Source: Enoplolaimus lenunculus
Lineage: Eukaryota; Nematoda; Enoplea; Enoplida; Thoracostomopsidae
Reading direction: 5' to 3'
Assembly (NCBI GenBank): GCA_030248215.1
Contig: JASANG010003338.1
Location: 248,001 to 312,000, forward strand
DNA length: 64,000 nt
Position 1 is the first letter of the stretch, and each line of letters opens with the position of its first letter. Positions 1-12,900 of the stretch are shown piece after piece. The translations under genes and the position numbers were made by a program. Below the pieces are notes generated by a model. It searched no databases, was not told where the DNA came from, and saw only the letters and a program-made list of their open reading frames with translations.

Positions 1-234
1 TGTTTAAAGTGTCTTTTTGACACTTCAAAAATTTTCAAAGGAGATATAACCATGCTATCCTTTGTAAACGCCGCGGACTATCATTGATAACTTTGTTGTC
101 AATGTCTAAAAAACTATTGAATATCAAATCGCAGCGTATAGACATGATTTTGGCAGAAGGGGCACGTTTTATATAATTTCGAAATTTCGAAGTGGGGGAT
201 TTTTGAAGCCGTTGAAAACCACCTAAACGTCTAC

Positions 235-668
235 TGTAGTGACCCGAACAAGAGGGGGGACTGATACTTATTTGGCCTCTCCAGAGGGTACCCCCTCTTA
301 TTCGGATACGAACTGTTATTTGTTTTCAACCAGCCCTCTGCCACCCTTCCTTCGTTACTGATATATCCGGTACTGCAGCTATCCGTTGAATTAAACGTTA
401 TTGCCTTGCATCAAAAGCTTGAGCGATAATGCAACGTTATACTTTGGAATGTTCCTTTTAAAACTTAGGTTAATACGCTTCAAAGTTTCGAACTCAAGTT
501 TATTTGGTCGCGGAGCCATTTATGCGCTACAATTAGGGATAATTGAGATTTATTGACTGTAAATAGGGTTCAGGAACTCTATCCGCTTACGGACTCTCAT
601 TACAGATACGGCCCCCTATTGATTGGGACTCAAAACAGGGACCCCCTTCTTCTTACCCCGAATCACAA
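235..668 (+). repeat. Inverted-repeat element, family A, copy 1
   Basis: An element of about 434 bp with inverted ends related to TACTGTAGTGACCCGAATAA followed by a run of G. Interior landmarks are the box ctccagagggtaccccct near the left end and gactcaaaacagggaccccc near the right end. It has no coding capacity and is a typical non-autonomous DNA transposon. The TA at each outer end suggests a TA target, as in Tc1/mariner relatives, but that is inference. Confidence 0.85.
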
Positions 669-809
669 GAGGTTGATCCCTTACCCTTAATACTCTGGCG
701 CTTTTATGAGAGAAGCCACAGTATACTCACAAAAGAGATAGGCCATACCTACTTGAAAATGCAGGTTTGAATTGTAGTGACCCTACTTGGTGTCACAATT
801 TTGTCGTAC

Positions 810-928
810 CTGGGCCCTGTGGAACGCGTCGATCCAACCATCTCTGACTTCGCCGCTATTTGCTTGCATAATCAATGCAGATGAAATGACATCGAACTCG
901 GTTAGACAAACAAGCAAGAATGAATCCT
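810..928 (-). CDS. PLEKHG5: PLEKHG5-like exon 12, PH domain C-terminal strand and helix
   Basis: The exon has acceptor tgtgatttcag|AGGATT and donor GCCCAG|gtacga. It begins with two bases completing the Lys codon from exon 11 and ends in phase 0, 39 whole codons. It reads DSFLLVCLTEFDVISSAL, then IMQANSGEVRDGWIDAFHRAQ. This follows human GSFLLIYLNEFHSAVGAY and QASGQALCRGWVDTIYNAQ (recalled), and includes the PH helix with its invariant Trp. Further coding exons must follow; none is recognised in the 809 bases to the left. Confidence 0.9.
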
Positions 929-3900
929 CTGAAATCACAAATATTAAAGCGCTACTTAACACCGTACTATACCACAAAAATAACAACTTTAATTGTGCAA
1001 AATTTGGCAGATTTCTTCGCACAATCACTGTAATGGGATACAGTATGCATTTCTCACTTTATAATGTTTAACAATGTCGGGAGCTTGCTGCGCGTAACAC
1101 ACAGATAAACATGGGTCATGATGTGCCGCCCATGGTCCACCGTGACCCAACGGTAGTTGACACATAGCCGATGTAACTTGTGACTCATGACTTAAGTTAC
1201 CATTCAAAATTTTGGTCATTGAAAAGACCAGGGGCGGAAAAGTGTTATAAGCATATTCCTAACCTAAGCTTAAGCCTAAACCTAAGCGTAAGAATGAGTT
1301 TGTTCCTACCTAAAGCCAAGCCAAAAATTAGTCTAATACTCTATTCTAGTCCAAAGGAAAAACGTTCCGCCCCTGATCTTTACATGGGCCAAATTATCTT
1401 CAACTTACTGAAGATAGCATGACAGACAAGCGACATAAAATTTTTTGTGGTACGTAACAAGGTAAAGCATTCAGTCGTATATTTAACCCTTTCTCACAAG
1501 AATATTTTCTATTTCCCCTGAGACCTACTTTTATGCTAGGATTCGAACTCCGGTAACTGGAGTGGGATGCGTATACCATCACCACTCAGCTGTAGGAGTT
1601 TGACGCTCGAGCCCGAGGTGGCTCTCACGTCTTGTGGTGATTTAGTACAATGTATACGTGTTGCAATCGTTAAACACAGTGCGATATTCATTATTTAACG
1701 TATATACACTGCGCTTAGTTGCCTATAGGCAACTCAATGTGAGAAGGGGTTAAGCGTACAATATTGTAATGCAAAATGAATAACAATGTGTGGCACTTAA
1801 TTGCAATAGTAATAGCAAGAGTGGATTATGACAAGAGCGCGCACCTCTTGGGGTCTCGAATGGTACAAAATATACAATTGGGTGTTGCGGTTTTGGCCGA
1901 CCCCACCCCCTTATTTAGAGGAGAGTAAATTACACTATAAGAGGACCATGTTTGACGCTGCATACAAGAAGTGCCATGGTTCGAACCGGTGGCACCCCCT
2001 CTAAATAAAAAGGGGTAGGGCAAAAACGCGACGCGTGCCGGGTACATTCTTTTATACACAGAGTGTACCCAGTTGCACACTCTTGCAAAAACAGTCATTA
2101 TCGACTTTTAGTAACAGTAATAAAGTATGAGACACATGAGTGAACCCTTTGACACACCGTGACCCTCAAATATACAAACCAATTTTTCAGCTCTAGCGTA
2201 ACGAAATGATATATTCTGTTTTATAAGTAGAATTAATCATAATGAACAAAGGTGAATATTTAAATTGCGGTTCCAACAAGAAAATTGAATGCAAACTCTG
2301 ATTCAGTCGAAACTTAACTGGCTGGAACTTGGAACATTGCTACTTATCAGGAACCAATTGATAACGTTTTTACCCAAGCTACTTTAAATACCGTTGCCTA
2401 ATTATTTAACAAAATAAATTTTAAAGATCACAGTCTAACGCGGTAACAATATTTGAATTACTGAAGACAACGTGCCGACTTTAGCACTTACTGAGCTCTT
2501 TCAGGCAATGAACCCGTATTTTGTCGATACAAAATGGAGGACGGATCACACGGAACTTGGCAGCGATATTTTTTCGGGCGGATAACTGCTTGCATATCAG
2601 AAGCATATCAGTGAACAGCATACAGTAAACGTCAATAAACTATAACAATTTTTGTCTCAAATTTAAACGAGCAAAAATTATTAGGAGGAAAGAGGCGTAT
2701 TTGGAAGACAGAGTTCGAGGAGCAAACACATCTCATTTTTGCCGAAGAAGTTTAATCATTTTTCAGTTGGTAACAACAAGGAACAACCTTCGAATCTCTT
2801 GTTTCCATAATCCAAGCTACGCCCCAACAAATAGTGGCGTGGTAAAGAGGGAGGAATAAGCCACGTGCGCCGTGTGCCCTGTGACGCTAAAAGGGGCGCC
2901 AAAAATGACTGACAGTGCCTACATTTTGGTAATTTAAGCGCTATCAGTTTTGTACATTGCTTTTTATTGAGATAAATGAAAAATACGGCTGGCTTCTATA
3001 GCTTATTTCGCTCGCGAATCATCATTCACCATATCAGCTGTGCGTTAATTCCAGGGATTCATTATGTACCGGATTTTAACATAAACCCAAAATTGGCAAA
3101 AGAACACAAATTTAGATTCAGCAGATAAAACTTCAAAGATCACTCTAAAATAACCCGAAACGTTGATTTGCCAAGCTTAAGAAAGGGGCACACCCATACA
3201 GTTGACCATCGGAAATTCAGAAGAATTCCGGGGTTCTTGAGGTCTCTATAATTCCATCGAAGGGTTTCAGGCAATTCCGGACCACTGAATATGCATGTTT
3301 GTATGGCAAGATTTCACAAGAAAGTTAGACAGTGCTGATTTCAACACTGCAAATGTGCTTAGTTTACGTGCGTATTGGAAATGTTTGGACATTTTTCAGT
3401 AAAAATGTCGAAAGTTACAAATTTTGAACAGGAGGTTGAAAAATATTTTACTCCCCTTGGAACACTGGGAGAGGGTGTCCAACCACGTTATTGCGCTCCT
3501 TATGCACCGTCCATGAAAGTTACAAACTACTTCATGAACGACACATTAATAAAATTCAGTTCCCACCTTAGCAAGTCAACACCCACTACGCCATTGCCTA
3601 CAAAAAATTAGTTACATATGAAGTGGTGACAACCCTTTATCACATGAATATTTTCTATTCCACCTGAGACCTACTTTTATGCTAGGATTGAACTCCATTG
3701 ACTGGAGTTGGAGGCGTTTACCATCACCACTCAGCTATAGGAGCTTGACGCTCGAGCCCGACGGGGCTATCACGTTTTGTGGTGATTTAGTGCTATGTAT
3801 ACGTGTTGCAATTGTTAAAGGCTGTGCGATATATATTATTTAACGTATATACATTGCGCTGAGTTGCATATAGTCAACTCTATGTGAGAAGGAGTTACTT

Positions 3901-6900
3901 TACGAGGCCACGTGTCAGCAGATACGTAACAAAGGTTTCGCTAACTAACTGACACGTATAAAATGCAATTCAATACAAATAAAACCGTGTTCATCTTGCA
4001 AAATATAAAATTAGTCATAATACCTTGTTATTATTGTCTTTTAATTTCAATTCTCCAAAATGTACACCGTTTCGGACAACCCGTTCGTGACATCCAAGCA
4101 TTGGACGTGTCATATCAAGGTCTGTATATTGACGAACTGCCTAGAATTATGTGGTTTCACTACTACGTTCTACTGGAATGAGCCATGAGCCACATGAAAT
4201 TAGAGACGAGAGTTAGCTTAGAAGGAACCTTTTTCCGGCCGGTAAAGTTAAACAACTGAGCCAAAGTGAACGAACGAAATGGTGTTCCTAAATACAGGTC
4301 CGACCGTTCAATAATTTTTTCGCCTTCTTTTAACCTGCGACCATTTAACTTTTGCATTCAATGTAAATGAACGAAATTGTAATAACGGAGTCAAAGGTCG
4401 AATTTCTGCCGGAACCAGAGCTGGTGATCGATCTCAGGTTAAACTTTTCAATTATTTACAAATATGGTAAAACAAGCTTAAAAATCCAACTTGCTCTAAA
4501 TTCATATATTTGTCATTTGTTATCTTAATTTCCAGTTAATATTTTGTACGTGCTTGTATACCCATATCAGAAATTTCTTACCCCAGCGCACGGTTACCCA
4601 CGGGTCATGTACAACTCCGGTTATGCTATGCATAATTCAGTCACGTATATAATAGACAAATTTATACGAATTAACGTATCATAAACGTACCTCGTCAATT
4701 TCAGTGCTAACCGAATCAACGGTTTCAATTGCTTCAATGTTTGACATAATCGACTTGAGCAACGATAAGCTGACGCTACGCGACTTTTCAAATTGAACTC
4801 GTGTGATAAAGCAAGTAATTTTATCGACCTAAATTGAAATTGAAATGATAATTTCAAAGTTGTTATCTGATTGAGTTTATATGCAAGTTTAAATGAAGTT
4901 GCCAAGCTTCGATAGCGGCAGAATACATACTTTCTACAGCGATAAATTAAATATCGCTTAAAATGATTATAACATTTTCAACGGGTGATTGGGGCGGGCG
5001 GGTGACCCCCATTGGACATGTTTGATATCCATTTATTATAGCAGACACGTAGCATTAAGCAATAAAACCGTTTTTACATTACCGATTTTTCAACTCGATT
5101 TGTGACATCAGAATCGTGTGATCTTTTTTGTATTGCTTTTAGCAATAGTGGATATTTGGTCAGTCGTGCAAACGGCTCAAATAATATTTCACACAGGTCT
5201 AAACGATTGAAAATGTCCCGGCACCACTGAAAATAAACTAAGTTCAAAACTAATATGTATGCGTAAGAATGTTACTTCGCAAACAATTATACTGTCAAAC
5301 AATAAACTGAAATTTAAACATTGACAAAATACACTAGTAAAATGCTTCATTACTTTTTAAAGTAATTTTAAATTTAAATTTGGATCCGAGTTTTAACGCC
5401 AATCATTTGAAGCCGACACCCTTCTGAATAAGGTAACAGGAACGGATCTCAAAAATGGACAGTCTTAGCAGCCTACAACCATTATACTAATGAAAATTTA
5501 TTCAACGCGATGGTATCCATCAGGGGCGGCGATATGAAGAACCTAAGAGGGGGCATGCTCAATTTTTTGGGTTTTCCGGTTTTATTCCCCCAGGCAGCGT
5601 TTGCCCAAAGATGCTTGGATTTCGAAAATTTTTGCATATTAGAGCTCCTCATAACAACCCTTTGTCATGCCACGCCCAAATTTGAATTTTTGAAAAATTT
5701 GATATTTTAAGATCCAAAGGACTGAGGTTTACAGTGTTTGGTCCCAAAAATTTTTTGTCCAAAATTTAGCCAATTATATCAGGATTAGAACCAGTCCAGG
5801 CAAACTTCCGTCGGACTCGGGCCCACATTTTGGGCCCGCGTGCTTAAGCGGTCCGGGCCCGGGCCGCCAGCCGAAATTAATCGCAGCAGTTCCCGCACCA
5901 GGGCAAGCGTTAGAATTTCTGGTTATACCAACTAAAAAACTTTGTAAAAGCTGCTGGTCAAAAATCATCAAGGCTATGTTTCAATCGCTAACACCTCTGG
6001 TTACGCCCTTATCGTAAGAAACAAAAAGCCTACTAACCACCATAAATTCTCGAAACTGTTCGGATTCTTTTTGCTTTTGGCGTATATAATTCTGTTGATC
6101 TTCGCGTCGGCACACGTACTCCGAATACGGTTCAAAAATTGAGTCAATTTGATCGAAACCCGTTGTCAGAGCTACTGGATTGAGTTGTGGGCTTGAATTC
6201 GCTCTGGGTAACGGCTGTTCTTGTGAAGATGACATATCGCCGTTTGCCAGCGTTTCCCCTGTGGTCTCCAATCCTTGAATATTTGAATTATTTGGTGACG
6301 TCGGGTCACTTCCAAGTTTGAACGATACCCGACCATTGGAGTCATCGTGGATATCAACTGGAGCGTTTCGATTGGCGAGCACCCGTGCTTCAGGTTTAAA
6401 AATTGGCAAAATTGAACTGCGCCAAAGTCGCAGATTTGCAATCAGGACATCGATAATATTACCAAATATGACGCTAGAATCAATATCGGGCAAATAACCT
6501 TCGGATTGTAACTGACTGAACACCACAGACACTTGAGCGATCAGGCGTAAATTAGCAATGTAGCTTGCTTCGGTGCGAATTAGTTCAATAATAGCTTCAC
6601 GATGTTGGATTTGCTTTCGTGAAAGTCCCTGGAAAGCCAAACAGTAGTAGATCTGCAGCGTAACTGGAATATTTAAATCTAATTCGCCGACTTATGTAAC
6701 CAACAAACATTAGATTTGTTTAAAATTGCTCCAATATGCACAGGCGGTATAACTATATGTCGGGGTGACCAAGCTAAGCTATAGAGTGGAAATTTGACAA
6801 CATTGTATGTAACACCGTTATAAAGTATTAATTTATAATAGAAATGTAAAATTGATTAGGGAACCCAGGAAGTGCAGTTGCACATTCTTAGATCTAAAGA

Positions 6901-9900
6901 CAGCGCCCGAACCCAGGCGAATATTTGCACATACGTTCAAAACGAATTTTTGATTTATAAATATTTTAAATTGGCGATATATATTGTTCCGGACTTATTA
7001 GAATTGAGATTAAATTCACAACAGCGTATTTAAGTAAATCTTCATTAATAATAGTAAATCAGTTAGACAATGCCAAAAAATGATAGTCGCTTACTTTATG
7101 TAAAAATTGTTCTAAAGGCGCTCAAAGTTGTAAAAAATACTGCTCGCATACCTACCTGTTCGACAGTTTCAAGCTCTTCGTTAATTTTCGTTTTGTCAGG
7201 AAAATCAGCATCGGCGAATGGAAAATTAGGCAAATCAGACAACGACGGCAGCGGGTTCTGTTTGATCTTAGTGAGCTTGGCCAAAAATTCAAATTTGTCC
7301 TAAAACAAACATAAAAAACATTGTAAAACACTTGCGATTGTTTTAGATTTTAAATCAGTTCCAAGTCGTAAAAATTTGCAAAACCAATCACACAAATCCA
7401 CAATTTTTAAACTGTGCGGTTTGCAAGTAATGAATAACTTCTACGTGTGTCAGTTGAAACAGGTTTTCAATCGTTGAATTGACAAACAATTCGTCTAAAA
7501 ATGAGCCAAAAATAGAAAATGTGATCGAAGGCAACAACTTGATTTTCAAACTGTAGATCAAATTATATTTATAAATTGGCCAAAAATTGTCTTCAGTCTT
7601 TTAGAAAGTTAAAACGTTTCACCAGTTACAAAGGCTTAATTTTGCTGCATTCATTAAGTAACAGAAAACGTTACTAGCTTTGTCTACTATATCCGGGTAC
7701 CAGTAGGCATAAAAAATTTCTGAATGGTAGGCAAGATATATTGAAAAAACTCGAGAGCGAAACGAGCGAGTAGTTGAACGTTATTTTAATGCTAAACGTA
7801 AATACAAAATATTGGTTTTGATCCCTGTTGTGGGGAATTAGGCCGGGGTACTCCTGTTCCATCCGCCAGTGGCGGTTACGCAACTAAGCTATCAAGTAAA
7901 TAACTGTTGCAGTCTTTTGCGCTTACTTTAGTATGAATAAAAATAAAATTTAAGGCTGCACAAAATATGGATGCAAATTTTGTTTTATAGCTAAAACGTA
8001 TACCATGCTTTATTCGACATAATTCTTCAGCATGAAATTTATATCCATCGAGTATTTCGGTGAAGCTGAGATTGTCGCAGTACATCTTTTAGCCCAAAGT
8101 GGAATTACGACTTGTGCTAGCCCTAGGCGGAATCATGTCTGATAAAGTTGTGCGAGGCGTGCCCTTGTCGCATAGAAAGAATTACGACGTGGGCTAGCCC
8201 AAGTCGTAATAACGCCCTGTACTAGCCCAATTTGCAATTGGGCTAGCCTAATTCGAAACTGGTCCAAATTACGACTTAGGCTAAGACATATATTCTGTCG
8301 ATGAAGATACCGCTTTTGTTACCTTTAATCCACGCGACATCATCTTACTGCGTATGCTGCTACGTGTCTGTTGAAAAGATGGACGATGAAAATAATGCTT
8401 TTTCGATACAATAATAATTGGATTAGTCTGATTCGACTGTACAACAGTAGAACTTGGCGAATCAGAAACAATGACACTATCGTTTGTGTCGGTTGACATA
8501 ATTTATGTGCTGAGAAAATTTAATTATATATATATATTAATAATTTGCAAATAATTTCACGGTTACGACGACTAAATTTGCCAGTAATTGGTTAGCGTCT
8601 TGTTCGACCGTAAAGAATAAAATAATAAATTTATTTGCAAATTTCTTCACTATATTGGCTCAGTCGTATTTTCAGTTGTGTGGTTTCATTTATCGCCAAT
8701 TAATAGGTATATATATTCAAACAAGCGAATTGTGCCAGCACCAAATCTTAAAGTGTGCCCAAAGGTCTGACAAATGAAATGTGACAAATCTTGCAAATGA
8801 AATGTGACAAAAGTATTAAATATTGCAGTTCATCGGGCTCTTGTACGCTTCATATTGACAGGTTTAAAAAGGATTTATGTATAACTTAGGACTATGCTTC
8901 GGTTTAGGCATAAGCTTGTAATGTGTGTGTATAAGTGGCATCCATTCTTCAATCATTTGAAAGTTACAAGACCTATCTGCAACCTAAGTATATTAGGCGC
9001 TACGCACATTTGAAAATACGGACTCAGATGTGAAATGGACAATGTAAAAATCAAAAGATGATTTCCGTTTATAAACGTTTTTGTGAAGAATTCTCTTACA
9101 TCAAGAGTTTATATCACAAAAAAATTGCACCACCATATTACACTTGCTAAATCAAGGAACTCAACATCGCAACTTAAATACACTACCATCGCCAGGAGCG
9201 TCGTGTATATGATAGGGGAATATATCCCCAAAATTTCTAGCAAGACTCTAAATACACATTTTTACCGGAAGATGAATAACTTGCGGAGGTCAAAAATTTG
9301 TCAGACCAAATTATCCTATCCCGAAATGAAATCCCAATTACGCCCTTGAACGTCGCTTTTGCTAATCTAGCACAAACAAAACTTTCGCCTTATCCACAAA
9401 ATGACCCTCCCAAACAGTCCTTAACACTAAATTATAACATTGCTTCGTCAATCTTTAAGATACACCATAGAACGAACGGTAAACGTTTTGCCAATGTGGT
9501 TTAAACAGTCACAGCCAAGCAGGAAATCCGGCCTGTGGACAAAAGTGGAAAAGGAAAGACTCCGTTTCACCCGGAGCAATTATGCCCACCGCGTAGAAAA
9601 CTTTCAACCTTTTGTAAGTCACCGAAAACTTTTGTATATATGCCCTCATAAAAAAGTTTAGCCCCTGCAAGCAAGGTTAGCTGGCTACAGGCCTGCAGGA
9701 AATACACTTAAATCTTCTAGAAATCCGCTAAAGCTGATAATAGCAATGTTACACAAACATGAGATATATCAATTTGATTGTATATCTCAATTCTTATCAA
9801 TCATTCGTTTACGTGTAGCTGCTCATGGTTGTTTTTAAGCTTTAATTGGATTTATTACGTTTATAACTTAGAAAAACAATGTTATATGTTTACTATTTTG

Positions 9901-12900
9901 TTCCAGGAGCGTTGTCAGGATTTTAAAACACAGCGAATTTATCTTCGTTAAAACTTTAGCTTTCTTGTGTCTCGAAATAAACAATTCAAAAAGACTGAGA
10001 CAAAAATCACAAATGAAGATTTTCACCCCACAGAACCTTACAGATTCGGCCTTGTTTTCTCCCTACTTAATGCATGAGGCGCTGCGCTTCAATATTTTGT
10101 GGACGTCCGCTTATTCTTAACCGAAGCGTATGCAACGGAGGAGTGAGGGCATATATCAAATCCTGAAATATATGGAAACAAAAGAAAAAGGCACTTGTAG
10201 CAAGCGTTAATAGCATAACATGGGTTTCAGTGGACAGAAAGTTTTCCAGCTTACGGTGCTCGATCAACAAAATTTTTGAAACGGATTTACGCCCTGCTGA
10301 AATAAAATCTTCGTTACAGTAGTGACCCGGATGAGGGGAACTGATATTTATTTGCCTCTCCAGATGGCATTCCCCTGTTATTTGGTTACTGACAGTTATT
10401 CATGCTTAATTTAATGCATGTTAGGTAGACCCAACTCCAGTGGCGGATCGAAAGTTTCTGAATGAGGGCGGGCTGGTAAATTTTATGAGACGCCAAAAAT
10501 TGTAATGTGGAGGGACCTTACCATTTTACCACAAAATATTCTGAGCGAAATATTGTATTGTTTTACAAAAAATTTCCTGAGGGGAAAAATTGCAACAAAC
10601 CTTTCTATTCTATCACAAATAGTTTTTGTTCTTATCTTTGGCAGAACTGATTTGCTTCAAAGCATTTGTGCTGATTGCCATGTCCGTTAATTTTTTTCTG
10701 GATTTAACAAAGTTTATGCGCGGGTTGTCGGTTTGTCTGTAACATATTTTAACAGCTTTGGGCTACTCTTCTGCTTTGATCGTTTTTATGGGCTCTAATT
10801 AGGAGTAATATACTCTATCAACCAATGGACTCACATTAGGGATTAAGGCTGCTATGGATTAAGACTCAAAATGGGGACTCCTCATGTTACCCCCTTTTAT
10901 TTGGGTCACGACATGTGCGCCCTAATTTTGAAACGAAAAATCAACAGCGAATGCACTGCGTATAAACATATAAAGTCTATTATATCACTAGTTAACCTGG
11001 CAAAAACACAACTTGATTCGAAGAAATCTTCAAAATATCGCTAGCATCGGTAAAATGTGTTTGTATGAGCGTTCGAACAGTTTTCGCCTTAGCGAAACAG
11101 AAATAGAAAACTAAAGTTTTGCTGCGTCTAGACTACGATCATCTTAAAATAATTACTCGGTTAGCGTAAGATTTTTAATCGGGTAAAAACGACTCTAAAA
11201 CTTCGTTCTTTAGCACTACGTACATCAAACATTATATGTAATTGAATCAGATCCGAAACCAGGAAATAATCTTAGAGGGATGATGGTATATCGTCGAATT
11301 GGTTACAAAGAAATTTTCCCACGACAAATTTTGGCCATTTCAGTTACGGGACATGACCCAGGTGGACCATTCCTTTGATCCGCTGCAGGGCGTTCCAGAA
11401 GTTCGGCTAAAAATACACTATAACCTGTTATTGAAAAAATGCCTTTTCAAAAACCGTCTATATATATTATATATATATATATTATATATATATATACATA
11501 TATATATCTGCAACTGATCAGAGCATCGACTCGAGTGCATTCAATGTGCGAAACTGTTGTAACCGCAGAATTTAGAAAACATATATTAAAAAACTATGCT
11601 ATATACACATATGCGAAGGCTTACAAATGACCTTCAAAAAAGTATAGTTTCCAGTTTGTTTCAAGCAACAATTGAAATTTCAAAGCACGGAATGCTTGCA
11701 ACATTCTACCGCAAAACGAGCAAGAATGACATGCGCTTGACATTTGCAATTGCAAATTTTACTAATTTTGGTTAGAAAACACTCTACGTAACTCCCACAG
11801 TTTTTATAATTTTCAGGATAAAAACAATGATTAAACTTGTGGTAAATGAGTGTACAAGTGGTCTCGTTTTTTACACAAACAAAAATGCATATTGAAAAAT
11901 GAAAATTGGTTGGAACTGCTAGTATCGACGAGATAAATGAGGAAAACGAAAAAATATTATAATTCGGCAAACGTAGGCGCTATGCAATTTCAATTATACT
12001 CAAATAAAATCGGTAGTGTTGCACAAATGAGTGCTTGTTTATTTCCTCTCCACCAGGGCCAGAGCAGCTGCCACCTTACGCCCCATTTGGGGGTTCCACC
12101 TCTAAAGGGGCTCCCAGCCTAACCGGTTGAAACAAAAACTGCGTCTGGCTTCTCGCTCGCTTCGCTCGGGAGTTTAGGGAGAGCTCTCACCCCTACCTGC
12201 TCCGGCACTGCTGCCCACACTAGTGTTGATTTGATAATAAGCGTAATTTCCAAACGTTTTTGCGAATGAAAGTAAACAAACCACTTAGGACCGAAGTTAA
12301 ATTGTTGTTAAAATTCGTTGCCGATTATTGAATTTCAGCAGTAAATTAAACATACCGAAAAAATTACCGATTGCTAAAATTTTTATAAACGAACACAGAT
12401 TTGCAATCCCACCAGTTCGCTGCCTACACAGAATTTTAGTGATTAATATGAAAATGGGAGAATTAATTGAAGTGAGTAGGCAGTGTCTTCCTCAGCGCCC
12501 ACATACCCCCTAAATCGAGGATCCCTTACACGCAAGGGGCCTTCACAAATTCGAACAAATATCGTCTCGTCTCTGGCTTGCTTCGCTCGCGAAATTCCTT
12601 CGCTATTTTCCTCGGGCTCAGCCGTTTTAGAATATTTTAGGCTTCTCCTAGTAAAATTTGAGCATCGTTAGGAAACTTTTTTATTTCAAGCGCACGTCCT
12701 TACCAGAACTGTTTTGCCTCCAGCTTGAGGAAATGTTGTCCATGCATAAACTGTTGTATTTTTGATTTCACAACAAAATATTAATACGTAGATTACAGAA
12801 AAATTGTATCGAATATCGGGATCATGTTGAGGCTATGATTTTAGCAAAATATGGTCCAACCGGAGGCGTAGGCAACTTAAAGTTGATTCAAGTACGTCCC

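Noticed and set aside
235-668. CACTA-type transposon because of cactaca at the ends
   Set aside because: The string is in the opposite orientation to CACTA termini, and the outer TACTGTA fits a TA-target element better.
1229-1375. Interstitial telomere made of TTAGGC units
   Set aside because: The units are degenerate, few and enclosed in an element with its own inverted ends. Similar runs occur at many other intron positions.
1483-1753. A working tRNA gene on the minus strand
   Set aside because: A-box-like and B-box-like strings are present, but the acceptor and T stems do not pair, and the same sequence recurs in three other copies of a mobile element.
4163-4357. Minus frame with KLNGRRLKEGEKIIERSD as the first PH strand exon
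   Set aside because: It resembles the PH strand at first sight, but has poor splice sites and the wrong phase downstream. The frame at 4024-4140 matches the family better and fits both neighbouring exons.
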